A stretch of 64,000 bases of DNA from Suillus spraguei (taxonomy: Eukaryota > Basidiomycota > Agaricomycetes > Boletales > Suillaceae): NCBI GenBank assembly GCA_016800925.1, contig JABCPU010000002.1, positions 434,001 through 498,000 of the forward strand. The letters run 5' to 3'. Under the pieces are notes generated by a model, which was not told the DNA's origin, ran no database searches, and was given only the letters and a program-made list of their open reading frames with translations. Below, one piece after another: positions 20,982 through 33,407 of this stretch (positions are counted from its first letter, which is position 1; the number at the start of each line of letters is the position of its first letter). Made by a program: the position numbers and the translations under genes.

Positions 20982-21581
20982 ATGATAGCAGAATCGATTG
21001 GCGTATCCTGTCCGCTGCCCAGTGAACAAGACAATATGGAGCAAGTCAAAGGAAATCCTGCTCTCGACTCGTCGACTTTCGTTCCACCAGTTCCACTGGC
21101 GTCGCCCAGCATCATCATAGAATTCTGCGACCGAGTACGCAGTGCTTGTTGTAAAAGCTTACTGATCGGCTTACTGTGATCGGTGTGCTATCTGCTATCC
21201 AGTGTCGATGGTAAGGGGATGAATACTGCTAAATTTCAACTTTATTTAATGCTTGTTAGGCTCCATAGAGCGACCTGGGTTTCCACAGAGCTGTTCCTCA
21301 CATTCCCGCCTCCAGCCTTGAAGGCAATATCAATCATTCCTCTGAACTCTGAGGAAACTGGAGGTCGTTTCAGGGTCTGGCTCAACCTCGAAGGCAGTCC
21401 CCCTCAATTGATGTGGGACAGGAAGATCGAGGGTGGTTTCCCCGAACTGAAAGGTTTGGTTGGTTCAACTTGTTACAGTCCATGCGGTGAGATCTAACTG
21501 ATGCCCTATCAGAAGCAGCGTATTCGCGATCACGTACAACCTGGAAAGTCGTTAGGTCATTCTGATAAAAAGAGCGAATGA
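20982..21581 (+). CDS. Rdx-family (SelW-like) thioredoxin-fold protein with CxxC motif
   Basis: Small protein related to selenoprotein W/Rdx12, with Cys in place of selenocysteine. Exon 1 (20982-21134) ends SPSIIIEFCDR; an 8-nt microexon (21203-21210, TGTCGATG) supplies C-R-and part of W; exon 3 (from 21260) gives LHRATWVSTELFLTF. Together they restore FCDRCRWLHRA, the redox CxxC motif and its conserved helix. Then VWLNLEGSPPQLMWDRKIEG, GFPELKGL and, after a last intron, KQRIRDHVQPGKSLGHSDKK. The family signature GGFPExKxLKQRIRD is intact. About 145 residues with a disordered N-terminal extension of about 40. Role in redox control is family inference. Confidence 0.87.
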
Positions 21582-21838
21582 CGAAGTACCCTGGTCAAGT
21601 CCTGGTGGACATTATTTGAAGCAGATTGTGAACAAAGAAACCTTGCATACCACATCGCAATAAAGTGCATAACTCTAATGCCATAATTCGAATGTAAATT
21701 ATGGTGAGAATATTGAAAAAGTCCGTCGCGAGAAGTGCTTCACTTTGTTCTCCGCCACACTCGCGGACGGGCAGTTACTAAATCTTGAGGACTTAAGTTC
21801 GCGCCTGCTGAAACGTTTTATCTTCCTCTCAAACAACC

Positions 21839-24800
21839 ATGAGCACTGAGAGGCTCGAAAAACTCATCAATCAATGCAAAAGCAACGGTTGGTAGTATGT
21901 CTTAGGAATTAGTCATCGGAACTCACAGTGTTCATAGACGTTGACCAGAAGGTTGATGCCGTTACAAAATTGCAGGCAGAGTTCGAGTCGGGCATAGAAG
22001 TACGTGTCGGTTACCTGGTCAATGAGCTGGGCCTCATTAACTAGTTCGTACTTAGATCACAGAACCGGAACCAGTCATCTCTACCCTCAAAGCATGTCTT
22101 CGTATCTCAAATCAACATCTAACGACCGCCACTCTCTCTGCCCTTCCTCCTCTATTCCCCTTAATCGTTTCGCGCAACAATATTGTCCCAAATGCAAATG
22201 CACGCCCATTATCAGCATCGTCCTCTACGTCGTCCACACCCGGAGCGTCGCATGACTTGATGGTTCTCCGCCAGATTATGAATGCATTCCTTCCCGCTCC
22301 TGGCGTCATCGAGCGTCTCGGTGATGCTCGCGAAAAGGCTCGCGATAAGGCGCGCGAAACACTGGTTATCCTCGGTGGACTGGCGTTCAGAGCTCCATCT
22401 GGTTCAAAGATGAAGGATAGCAAAGGGGGTCCCGAAACGCCACTTGCGATATTCGAACGTTTCTTCAGAGATAGCGGCTTTGGAAGCAAGGTTGCCAGAG
22501 TTCGAGAACAAGTAAGTAAAATCTTCCGAGCTGGCATGACGGCTTCTTACTCTACTGTAGTCGTTACTAGTCCTCGTACATATCCGCCGGACTCACCATC
22601 TTTTTCCTGTTCGACCATATGTTTCATTACTAGTGGACACTCTGGAAGACACGGATGGCAGTGTTCGCGCTTGTGCAACGCCTTCCGTTATTGAGCTCTT
22701 TACTGGGCCAGGCGTGACGGACGCTGCTCGCTCAGACCTCAAGAAAGAGCTGACGAAGAAGGGGGTACGCAAAGCGATAGTTGACAATATTCAGTCACAT
22801 CTTATGAATTCCAGTCGTTCTACTGGAGCAAACACACCCCAAAGCGAGGGCTCCGTGGGCAGTGGAGAACCCCACGTAAAGAAGGAGTATATCCCTCCGA
22901 GCATGATGCTGCAACAGAACCGTCGACCAACGGCTGGCGCGGCATCCGGAGCGACGCCTGGTATAACGAGGGCAATAAGTCAGGGCAATGTTAGAGAGAT
23001 TCCGAGGCCATCAAGTCGAGCCGCAGTTGTCTCTCCGCCTTTGTCGTCACAACCTTCAAGCGAAGCCGCTAGTACGGTTGAATCTGTTTTCGTATGTTCC
23101 ACTTTGATATCGCGCCTCACCTCAGAAATTTATTTGAGTAACGATATAGGTTGCATCTAGCCGAGATCTGGAAAACGAATTTCTAGCATTTGCAAAATCA
23201 TTCGAGGTACTGTGAACACCTTTTTCAGACAACTTGGCCGGTCTTCTTAACTTGTGACATAGGGAAAGGAAACAGAACACAACTGGGCTGCCCGCGAACG
23301 AGGCATTCAGCGTGTCCGTGGCATGCTCTCCGGAAACATCCATACAAGATATCCCGATATATTCCTCCAATGCTTAAAAGACGGATTCATGCAGTCCTCC
23401 ATAAAAACAGTAAGCATCCCAAATCTCCCAAAAATGTCTTACACAGCTCTCCTGTGTTTCAGTTGGTCAGTTTGCGAACAACGGTTTCTGCAAACACCTG
23501 CTCCCTCTATTCTGAGCTTGCCATTGCGTTGGGCTTAGGGATTGACCCGTTTTGTGAAATGTTATATACGAATTTGCTCCGCATGGCAGGATTTACCAAG
23601 AAAATTGCTGCTCAACAGTCTCAGCGATCGGTCTCAGTCATAATGGAGCATGCTTCAGCACATCCTCGAGTTCTTCTTTCCCTTCTTTGGAACACTCTCC
23701 AAGAAAAGACGGTACAATCTCGAACATTCGCAGTATCTCACATCATCCACTATATCCAACTACATGGGACACGGGCGAGATCGCATATAGAGGCGAATGG
23801 TGGTGTGGAGATCCTTGAGAAGTCCTTGAAGAAAGCACTGGCCGATCCCAATCCTGCTGTCAGGGAAATAGCCCGCAGTGCGTTTTGGGAATTCGACAGC
23901 GTCTGGCATGACAGGGCAACTATAATTCTCGAGTCTCTTGACCCCACAGCACGCAAACAGCTGGAGAAGGCATGCCCAGACCCTGAAGTTATCGCCAATC
24001 TTCCTGCAACTACACCAAGCACACCAAATGTCAAGAAGAGTAGTGTTGCAGCCGCGATTGCCGCCAGTCGTGCCAAGGCTAAAGCCATTGCAACTGCGCC
24101 CCCTACCCTCAGACATCAAGCGACGTCCTCATCACACGCGACACGCGCAACATCACCTCCAGCACGGAGAGTTGTCTCGCCAATAAGTCCTACGGTTAAA
24201 CCCCCGAACGGGCGCAGCTCGCCATCGCCAGCTTCGAGGTCCTCGCTGTCCCCTCATTCATCCCTTTCCCCCCTTACGCCATCAAAATCACGCGTCCTAG
24301 GTGGTACTATGCCTCGTTCCGTAAGCTCTAGCGCGGCCCTGACATCGCATTCACGTTCCTCCACCGAATCATCGGTGTCATCTAGCCCCGAAGCAAACCG
24401 ACGCCGAGGATCTTCTCCCCTTGTCCAACCCATGTCCCCTAGCCACTCATCTACCATCCGTAAAACTGTGCAACCGAATCTTTCGGATTCCTACCGCGAC
24501 TCGCCAACACCTCCGTATCATGCACCCCCAGTTCCAGTTCCAGTCCCAGCTCGCCAGTCAACTATAATGCCCGACATAAATGATGAGCAGACACTCTTAC
24601 TAGCGACCATTATACCCATACCCAATGACAGTGATTCTGAGATGGACGACGAATCTGTCAACCTCATGTCTTTTTCGACTCCATACAAGGTGTATCCTCC
24701 GGCACCCAGTCAACAACACTCATTCTCTCCCCGCTCGGATCGTTCAACGCCTTACACTAGTTCTGATGCACTGTCGAATGAAAAACCCTCAGCTATAGCA

Positions 24801-26281
24801 CCTATCGAGGACGCTCTTAGAGCTCGAGCAGAGCAAGCACAGAGTGCTGCGGAGCGACTGCTGGAGTTGAACGACCCGGATGGTGAGGATAACCAGCACT
24901 CCACAATTCCTCCGTCACTGCTCCTTGGACGTAGTGGATCTGCAACGCCAAAACCCAAAGCATCAAAAGCACCAGCAATGATACGAACCCTCGCTCCTCC
25001 TGTGACTCCTGACAACCGAACCGCAGCCATCTTCCGACAGGCAGCGTTATTCAAAAATAGTCCTGCAAACATCAAAAACGTAGACAACCTAGTGAAGCCA
25101 GTTCAAGACCAGGTACATGAGACTGGTTGGTGGTTGAAACGCACGTCCAGTAGGTTGTCATTAGTTACAAGTCCTTGCCATTTTTTTGACATTTGGTTTT
25201 ATGCACGTAGCCCTCAGACATGCCACCCCCCTCAAAGCAACTGCAGCTGAAGATCGAGTACAAGAACTCAACGACTATATTACCGCACTGGAGAGTGATC
25301 AAACTGACATTCGGGTTCTCCAAAAGTTGGCATTGTTATGCAGCAGCAATCCCATACCTTCCGCAACGACGTCTCCCCTGAGCCCTGGACTAGGACTTCC
25401 TTCCACTGTTTCGCCTTTCCTTGGAATCAGTCGCTCTCTTCCTCTATTAATCCCTGATATATGGACAAAAGACAAGAGCTTTGAACGGCTATTCAATGCT
25501 TTGATTAAGTTTCTTGATCCTTCAAGGGTGCACTAGTTTACTTTGTATTGCTGCCATTGATTGCTCATTTAACGCATTTGAATAGGATGCAGAGCAACTT
25601 GAATACGGCCTCATAGTTCTCTGGGAATTGCTGAGCTGTCAAGCACCATTCGTGGAAGGTCGAGAAGCCGACATATTCGCGACTTTGTTTGCTGTGCGGT
25701 ACTGTAATGCTGTCAATGTAAATACCATCCCTTGCCAGCGTCTTCTGTACTCACGTCAGTTTCAGGTTCTTGAAGCAACTAAAACAATCCGCGATGCCCT
25801 TGCAACACGCATTGAACCCGTTTACGGTCTAACTACGATGCATGGCAGCTTGCGTACGTTCCTAGCCGAGCCTTCGTCAGATACGAGTACCAAAGACACA
25901 TCACACGCCTTTGGACTAATCGCCGTGGGCAAATTCGTCATGCGCTTGCCCGCTGAAGTACTCGAGGAAGAACTTCCACGCTTAAAATCTACCTTGATGG
26001 CGGCGCTGAACGACACCACTCTTGTCATTCGCGAAGCCGCTTATGCTACTATCATTGCTGCGCAGTTCGTGCTGCGGGACGAGACTCATCTCTTCGCATT
26101 GCTTGACGGGCTCGATGATAACAAGAAGAACCTGCTTACGTACTACTTTGACAAGCACGGCGCGAGGGACCTTGGCGTAGATGACAACAGCGTTGGAATG
26201 ACGAAGCTGGAGGGTCAGATGGGAAGGTTGGACAAGCTGATGAACACCCCGCAAAGAAAGAAAAGCTGTGAATCAGAGTGA
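21839..26281 (+). CDS. CLASP/Stu1-family microtubule-stabilising protein
   Basis: Microtubule plus-end rescue factor built of TOG domains. Start ATG 21839: MSTERLEKLINQCKSN, VDQKVDAVTKLQAEFESGIE, ITEPEPVISTLKACLRISNQ. The first HEAT-like TOG runs through MVLRQIMNAFLPAPGVIERL and LVDTLEDTDGSVRACATPSV. The CLASP N-terminal TOG is at about 23160-23950 (ENEFLAFAKSFEGKETEHNW and GIQRVRGMLSGNIHTRYPDI; NPAVREIARSAFWEF; LDPTARKQLEKACPD). A long Ser/Pro-rich basic linker with SxxP-like motifs follows, typical for microtubule binding, then a C-terminal TOG (LPRLKSTLMAALNDTTLVIR, KHGARDLGVDD). About ten exons, near 1,200 residues. An in-frame start was chosen because it opens the first conserved helix. 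Confidence 0.92.
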
Positions 26282-26549
26282 ATGCTCATCGCTCACGGTA
26301 TGCCATGATATGCTTATGCTCAGTGATTGATATGGATATATTTCGAAACTACTACACTCGCTGATGCGTCCTCACCCCATTGCTATTTTTTTGATTTGTA
26401 TTACTGGCGCGTATATATACCACGTTCTTTTTTTTTCTCTCTATTTCGCACTTGCAATTTTATATATTATATCTCACATAATGGATCAGATTCTTCTGAT
26501 TGAGTGGGGGAAGTTGGCATCATAAAGGCCACAAGAGGATTTGGCAAGT
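26282..26549 (+). other. convergent 3' intergenic region
   Basis: AT-rich spacer of 268 bp between the 3' ends of the CLASP and rhomboid genes, with a T-rich run at about 26425-26445 and TATATATTATAT near 26460. Probably both 3' UTRs. No gene seen. Confidence 0.5.
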
Positions 26550-27778
26550 CTAGCGACGAAAAGCCACTTTCCATAAGAAGAAGCCTATGCCTGACAGGAT
26601 TCCACCGACGTGACCTGCTGTGTCAGTTGTCGTTCTCTGCGACATCAATTAATTCAATTAACCAGACAGCACAACGAGTTACGAAATCAACTCACAGCAT
26701 CTGTAACACTTCTATACACATCAAACGCAAGGATCCCGGGAAGGAACGCCCACGCAGGACAAGGGATGACAAAAAATATTAAAAATGTCGTCCTTGGGAA
26801 TGCACAGGCGTAAAACGCGATGGTTGCTAATATTGCACCTACACAACGTTTCAGTGGATGATGAAGAATGTGCGCGAATGGGTGGGATGAACAGACCGCT
26901 TGCGCCGTGTGAAGAAAAGTTGGATTCATGCTTGTAGAAACGGTTCCATGTGAGACTTGTTAGGCTGGATGCAATGCCGCCTGATATTTTTCGTTAGCGG
27001 CGTCGCGTGAGTGAGACTCGGAAGTGTAGAAATACCGTACCGAGAAAGTAGAGCCCCAAGAAACGAGAGTTACCGAGGACTTGCATGACGCCGGGAGCCA
27101 TGAAGTAGAATGAAAGGCCATTGAACAATACATGCTCTATGCCTTCATGGGAGAAACATGAGGTGATGAGCGTCCACCTGCCCAATAGATCAGGTAACAA
27201 TCAAATCACCCAATAAGAGTTAGACGCACACGCGACCGGAGGTGATGTTGTCCCAGTTCACTAAAAAGTTGTTCCGGAGGAAGATCCAAAGGGTGGGATC
27301 ACGAGTGGTTTGCTGTGGATGGCTGTCAGCTGTACCCTATGCCTTGGTCCTACGAGAACGTAACCCTACGAACGTAAGTGGACTTGGCGCCTTGCCAGAG
27401 AAGAAAGACGCCAGCGTTTATTGCGATGATGGCCACAAATATAACGTTTCCGTTTATCGAATCTAGCCAGTTTGGCCTGCGGGGTGGACGACGAGGGGAA
27501 CTATACCGGAGACGAAGCAGGTCTCTATGAGTTGCATTACGCAGTTGCGTACGAGCAAATTGAAGGAAGGCTGGCAGTGAATTGATACCAGCCGTGACGG
27601 GGGTTCGGAATTTGGCTATCCGCGCTGGCAGAGACGAGAACGGTCTTGGTTGTAAAGATTTAAGTTGAGAAAGGGTATTGAAATGAGCCAGACGACTGGT
27701 ACATTTTGATTGTATGATAGAGCGGTGAAAGACATGCAAGCACCTTTTCGACATGAGCAAGTTTGGAAGAGTGTGCAT
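26550..27778 (-). CDS. mitochondrial rhomboid protease (Pcp1/PARL type)
   Basis: Intramembrane serine protease. ATG 27778 or 27754 begins a basic presequence (LPNLLMSKRCLHVFHRSIIQ and LKSLQPRPFSSLPARIAKF). First membrane helix: SINGNVIFVAIIAINAGVFL. Next exons read LITSCFSHEGIEHVLFNGLS and FYFMAPGVMQVLGNSRFLGL, the Hx4HLxxN-type region (here H-VLFN). The catalytic serine lies in HGASGLF, followed by AILATIAFYACAFPRTTFLI and the catalytic histidine in TAGHVGGILSGIGFFLW. Stop at 26550. About seven exons, around 330 residues. In yeast the counterpart Pcp1 cleaves Mgm1 and Ccp1. Head to head with TRAPPC2 at 82 bp. Confidence 0.9.
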
Positions 27779-27859
27779 GTTGACCGCAATTGAACGTTTA
27801 ACAACATAATGCAATTTCATTGATCCTAGCGCTGGCTCACCACAGGCTACGACGACCAA

Positions 27860-28547
27860 ATGTCTCATCATCTCTTCCTGCTCTCTCCGTCTGATACACC
27901 AATATATAGTTTGACACACTATTCTACTAAGCTACCACAAACAACGTCCTCGTCACTTTCATCAAACTTGCCTACATGGTCTACTTCTGCGTTTGCGGGC
28001 ACACTGACAGCGTTGTCGGGAGCGTCTAGCGCTACGCAGTCTCATCACGTTCAAGGGGGCGGCAGTGTGAGGATGGGTGGAGGGCAAGATCGACATGTGA
28101 TCCAAATGATTGCCAACGCAAGTCTGGATGTCATTGAAGATATTATGCGAAAAGAAAGCGCCATGTAAATTATTCCACTCATTATCGTTGTATGCTCCGT
28201 TAATCATGACAGGTATCTGAAATCTGTAGATAAATTCAATGAATGGACGGTGTCTGCGTTCATCACCCCAGGCAGTAGGTTAAAGCCTTGTCCGATTCAT
28301 TATTCTCATCCTTGCGTTAGACATGAAGTTCATACTACTGCATGAGACCAAGAACGATGACGGAATTCGGTCGTTCTTCCACGATGTCTGGGAATTATAC
28401 CTTAAGGTTAGTCGCCCGCGGATGATTGTGGAGTTTATCTGAGTCGATCGGTAGACAATGTTAAACCCATTCCACACGGCACATTCACCGATACGCAGTA
28501 TTGTCTTTGATACACGTGTTCGGGCGAGTGCGAAAAAGTACCTTTGA
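27860..28547 (+). CDS. TRAPP complex subunit 2 (sedlin/Trs20)
   Basis: Longin-fold core subunit of the TRAPP tethering complexes that activate Ypt1/Rab1 in ER-to-Golgi traffic. Start ATG 27860: MSHHLFLLSPSDTPIYSLTH. A Ser/Thr/Gly-rich insertion (about residues 30-75) is followed by QMIANASLDVIEDIMRKESA, YLKSVDKFNEWTVSAFITPG, FILLHETKNDDGIRSFFHDV, WELYLKTMLNPFHTAHSPIR and VFDTRVRASAKKYL, the family's signature C-terminus, stop at 28547. About five exons. The N-terminal insertion is larger than in yeast or human proteins. Confidence 0.93.
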
Positions 28548-29202
28548 CAGGACCTCAGGCTGTCCAAGTGTGGGGAACAAGACAATAACTTTCATTACAC
28601 GGAATACACGTGTACGGTTATTGTCGGTGAATGGGGAGTGGATTACGGTGATCAATGCTAGTTTTTAAGACAACGAGGCTGTGAGCTTGACTGTGCCGGG
28701 GCAGAGCTCTCGACGTTGGCGACGAGGTGTTTGGGGGGATGACTGATGTAGCACTGCCACTTGTTACATCGCTTGACCAAAGCTTTAAACTCTCGATTCG
28801 TCCAATTTCTCTCCGCTTTGCTTTGGTTTCCTTTCTCTTTCATCATCCACAGCATAATAAGCTTCTCTTCTGTCATAAAAATCATACAAAATCCCATAAA
28901 ACAGTTTTCTTTATTTCATTCAATCCAGGCGTCGTCCACAGGACACCACATATTATAATCATCCAGTTCCCAACAGCCAGCGGACCTGCCTGAATCTCAT
29001 TTAGAGACTTTTATACCTCCTTTTCTCGTACGTTCACCGGTTTCATGCCCCTCTACTTCCTAACTCTACTTTAGTTGTATCATTTCATCGCCTATCAGCA
29101 ACATAATCTGTCTTGTCAAATAATTCTTTCAGTGTCGTTTTAGTACAAAGGCCATTGCCCAACTCGCGCTCTCTACGCAGTCTTCCCATTTTTGTCTCAA
29201 CT
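28548..29202 (+). promoter_or_regulatory. long pyrimidine-rich 5' region of the 29203 gene
   Basis: About 655 bp with no convincing gene. The last 350 bp are strongly T/C-rich with short CTTTC and TTCTC tracts, as found around fungal transcription start sites, and contain several short upstream ATGs ahead of the ATG at 29203. That suggests a long leader with upstream open frames. No clear TATA box chosen. Confidence 0.4.
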
Positions 29203-30692
29203 ATGGCTACCATGCAGTCCAACAACCGTGCCTCCCTTCTCAATGGTCTTCGTACAGGAGGCGTGCGGTCCATGTCTGGTCCTCATACTGCTGCTCTGGG
29301 CGGTTCATTCAACGTCCCGCGCTTTGTGTCCAACCAACATTCTGTTTTTGCAGAGCAGGAGGATGATATGGACGAAGTTGCCGAGCTTTTCTCGCAGAAC
29401 ATGTACATCAACAATCAGCCAACTCGTTCCCTGACTGCCGCAGTAGACGGTCCAAACAACCATTTCGTACAGCAGCAAATGGCTACTCAGAGTGCCCTCA
29501 ATCCAAATAGTCTTCCGTTTTATCCCTCTTATTCTCAGGGGGTGCAGCCACAAAATCCTAACGATATTCAGTTGCATGCGTATCAGCAGATGCAGATAAT
29601 GCAATTGGAGATTGCGCGGTTACAGGTTTGTTGATTTATTTGATCTTTCACACGCATGCTAACAACGATCATACATTGTTCTAGTCTGAGCAGGCCCAAC
29701 GTAATGCTCGTGCTCAAGCTATCCTAATTCAGCACGCTTTGCGCCAGCAGATGCAGAACAGGAGTGCAAACGCTCCAATTCCTGTTCCCACTGCTAGTCC
29801 TCTTGAAGCAAGTTTTGATATTCATCCTGTTGGTGACTCTCCGCCTGCGCGGCGTCCTAGTCAGGCCGAGCTTCTCAAGGCTCAGCTCAGAGTCCAAACT
29901 CCCCCACTCGAGGACCAGGTGCCAATGACGGCCCCGCTGGGGGGACGAGCCGGTGCTCGTGTCACCTCTAGTGTCGCTTTCCCGAGTAGTCCCGAGACCC
30001 CGATTAGGGGATCATCTCCACCCGGGCAGACCACTGTGATTAGTGGTGGTACGTCACTCGGAAATCCGTTGCCCAGTGGCAATGTACACGCAGTCAGAGA
30101 TAACACACCTTCCAAGTCAGATGTTGCTGTGTCTTGGCGCCGTGGAAGCACCACTAATTCAGTTTTAAATGGCCTCCGTACGGTGTCTGCTGTTTCGCCG
30201 AGCGTTAAAGTCACACCACCTCCTGGTGAACGCGTTTCACCTCCTCTTGGAAATGGTGCTACCTCTGCCACCAAGGCGCGTCCACGCCCCTTGAGCTTTA
30301 CGGCACCCATTTCGCGCACGTTACCTGTCGTTACCTTGGACTCTGGCAGCGAGCACGAGGATACCTACTCAACTTCAAGTTCTGCCTCGCTCTCCAACCC
30401 CACTACCCCTCATTCCTCATCTTCTTTAGACACATCACCACTGTCGCCTCGCGAGGAAGCCACCAGGAAATTGTATGAGGGGCTGGGAATGGGACGTCCT
30501 ATCTTATCTGCCTCGCCCGTTCCTGTGGCACATAAATTTAATGGCCCTTTGAGACAGCCTCGTGGTCCGCCTTCTGGTGCTGACGAATTAGGACCCAAGA
30601 ACTTTGCCACGCGCGTTCGCCGTAAGGCTATTGGTGGTCTGGGTGTTCTCATGGACGCTCGCGAGCGCAGGGAAGCAATTGAGGCATACTAA
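29203..30692 (+). CDS. low-complexity basidiomycete protein, unknown function
   Basis: Two exons. Exon 1 from ATG 29203 (MATMQSNNRASLLNGLRTGG) continues QEDDMDEVAELFSQNMYINN, then a Gln-rich region and the helix YQQMQIMQLEIARLQ; an intron (about 29629-29684) leads to SEQAQRNARAQAILIQHALR. A long Pro/Ser/Thr-rich region follows. The C-terminus is conserved-looking: EEATRKLYEGLGMGRPI, ELGPKNFATRVRRKAIGGLG, VLMDARERREAIEAY. The short motif LLNGLRTGG near the start recurs as VLNGLRTVS around residue 305. About 450 residues. I do not recognise a named family; coiled-coil centre and disorder suggest an adaptor or RNA-associated protein. Confidence 0.8.
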
Positions 30693-31638
30693 ACACGCTC
30701 ACTCGTTTTGGCCTATCTCAAAGTTCAACCGACTCAATATTTCGTCACGACTGGTCTTTTGACTTCGACATTCCACTCTTTATGGCAAAACATCATCATC
30801 ATCATAATCATCAACAACTGCCTTGTGTGTTAAATCCAACCCTGGAGTTTTAGGTTGGAACGGACACGTCAGTGCTAGCAACCCAGCCTTCCCTTCATTC
30901 ATTTCATCTTTCGCTCTTACGTTTTACGTGCGACTTTATCTATTACTCCCTGGCGAGTGTGTTTTAGCTACTTTGTGTCAACTTTTGATGTGGTTGCCTA
31001 GTAGTAGTACTCGGAGCCCCCTTTCATCCCACCTTCCACCTTTTGTGTTTGTGCTATAGGGAGGGCTATCAGTATGGCCTATGGCACTGGTGGAAGTTGA
31101 GCTTCCGCAAGTGCACGTCAAGCCTGCTTACTTACTGTGGCTTGCTGTTGTTTTATACTTGTATGGTTGTTCATTTGAGATGTTGTTTGAATGTATATGC
31201 GCCCTTGTAAAATACGTTGGGTGAAAGTTGGAGGACTAACGGAACAGCGCCATGTCGGTCTGATTGAAACTGGAGGGATAACAACCTCTGTTCCTTCGTC
31301 AGAAATCCCCTGGTGGAAGCGACATTGAGTCTAAGCATGCGATGAAAAGTCCTTGAAGACGATGCGTGTATTTGCACATTTCACAGTGCAAGTATCTTCG
31401 ATAGCGCCAGGGAACTTTGTCATCCAGTGTACGACACATGAAAAGGTTGGCAACCTGGCTCCACTTGACCTTCACTCAAACGTATAACCATGACATTCCT
31501 GCGGCTGCGGACATGCGGTTTCTGCAACAGCCTACAATACATTTTAGGACAAACACGAGGACCGCGGTGTAGGCTAACTCGACGTAGCTGCATTTCCGCA
31601 GCCACAATGTGCCCTATCAGCAACGAACTCCGACAAGC
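30693..31638 (+). other. convergent 3' intergenic region
   Basis: About 945 bp between the 3' ends of the 29203 gene and Arp4. It includes a CAT/ATC microsatellite at about 30788-30813. Only shadow reading frames are present. T-rich sequence downstream of 30693 is consistent with a long 3' UTR. Confidence 0.5.
30788..30813 (+). repeat. CAT/ATC microsatellite
   Basis: Short run of ATC/CAT triplets with one interruption in the 3' region of the 29203 gene. Non-coding as read. Confidence 0.7.
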
Positions 31639-33407
31639 CTATTTACACCTCTGCCCCACAATAGGCTTACCATGTTCCTAAGAAACCGCATCAACAGAAG
31701 CCATCACTGGAACACGAAGCATTGCATACCTGCCACTCTTCTCTACTAATCCACAGCTGATGGAAAGTGCCGAGACTCGCTAGAATACTTCCTCCTAACC
31801 AACCGCCGTACCTCCGCTCGATGGGGTTCCCAGGAGCATGAATCTTGACCTACAGATGCATTTCTAGATCAATGCTGTAGGTTTTAAAGCACTTCACTCA
31901 CGTGGGGGAAATTCCTTGAAAGTTCTGCTTCCAACCGATCAGCGAAACCAGGGAACAGGCTGCCACCGCCAGTAAGAACCACATTTCCCATGAGAACTTG
32001 CCGCAGATCTGGATCACAGGCGCGAAGAGACTCTGAAAGTAAGGTAGGGATGTTTTTTGGGAGATTTGGATTTTGCGCCTGCAAAGAATGAGCAGCTTTC
32101 AGATCGATGTGGTATGGAGACACCTACCACTAGCTGCGGTGAGTGAAAGAAAAACTGTTCACCAACTTGGTATCGCTCTGGCCCAAAGTACGCGTTGTAG
32201 CCTGTGGGGAACTCGTATTGGCGTGCCGGACGAGACGCCGCAACTCTGTGATGCACGATTAAAAAGATCGCAAACGTGCGCGAAAGTAGCCTACTGGTCG
32301 TTCCATCCCTGATCAAGAACACCGGCAACGCTCTGTATCCACTCTTCAACTTCACGACTTTCACACCAAACCCTCCAGCTTTCCGTCGTTCCTGATAAAC
32401 GGTCCTCACGAAGGGAAAACTTTGGTTGTGCACTAGGCTCGACGGGCTTTGTTTGTCATTGGTCAAATGAGCAATTCGCACATGGAAAACAACGCACTAA
32501 TTTGTTAGCGATGAGTTGATGGGGGAGAAGTTCGATGCCCCGACGTGTCTGTGTGGGGTTACTGAGGATGTGTCGGGCATGGGCTTGGACGAGCTTAGGT
32601 AGCGCAGATGATACCAAGCCTACGAGATGTGAGAATGAGAAAGGTCAGACACGATCGACGCACCCTTTCGTAGTACAAAGCCATCAACTACCGGGGTGAT
32701 ACTGGCCATTGCATGCCCAACATCAATCACTAGTGCTGAACCCTTCCCTGCTGCAAAACTGCTCCAACATTGAAGATATCAGCGCCACATAGTAAGCAGA
32801 TCAAATCTTACGCATTCAGAACACCAGTATTGGCAATGTAGAAAGCAGGAACATGGAATTCTTCGAACATAATCTCTGCCATTCTTTCTCTATTTGCGGG
32901 TGTGTTCCAAGCTGGCTCGGTCACCAGGATGGGATGTTCTGAAGGATTGACTCGCATAACGTCGACCAGTGCATGCGAGATCAAAGCAGGGACCGGATTG
33001 AAGTCAAAAACTGCATATTTTAGATATAAATGCTATAAATGAACGGGAAATAAAGTTACTTACTCAACGCATCCCGTACAGGGTTCCCGATTTCCATACC
33101 CTCTCTCCAGATCGAAGGGCCATTCTGCCCAAGGTAAAGTTTCGCGTCACTCGGGGTTTGTTTGGTGGTTGAGTCAAAGTTTTCAGGCGTATTTCCGCTC
33201 ATCTGCACGTCGCCATCCACTGTAGTCGCCTTGTAGCCATAAAATGACGGGATAACGGCCTTAGGGATATCATCCCCAGCGTACCCTGCGCGTACAGACG
33301 AGGAGCCTATATCAAGAACCAAAGCAGATACTTCATCTGTGTAAAAGTGTCAAAGTTACCATCTTTATATCTAACGACGATTACTGACCTCCTCCGTAGT
33401 TGACCAT
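31639..33407 (-). CDS. ARP4: actin-related protein 4 (Arp4/BAF53/ACTL6A)
   Basis: Nuclear actin-related subunit shared by the NuA4, SWR1 and INO80 chromatin complexes. Start ATG 33407: [20 protein letters not shown], then [17 protein letters not shown] (actin phosphate-1 loop). A characteristic insertion follows ([16 protein letters not shown]). Next: [90 protein letters not shown]. Near the end: [60 protein letters not shown] and [12 protein letters not shown], stop 31639. About nine exons. It lacks the ATPase conservation of actin in places, as usual for Arp4. Divergent from ERB1, 158 bp between ATGs. Confidence 0.93.

Noticed and set aside
27779..27919. N-terminal extension of the rhomboid frame beyond 27778
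   Set aside because: It would overlap the start of the divergent TRAPPC2 gene and lacks targeting character; the presequence fits better from 27778 or 27754.
29882..30319. 145-codon antisense frame inside the 29203 gene
   Set aside because: Shadow of a Pro/Ser-rich coding region; no independent start context or splice sites.
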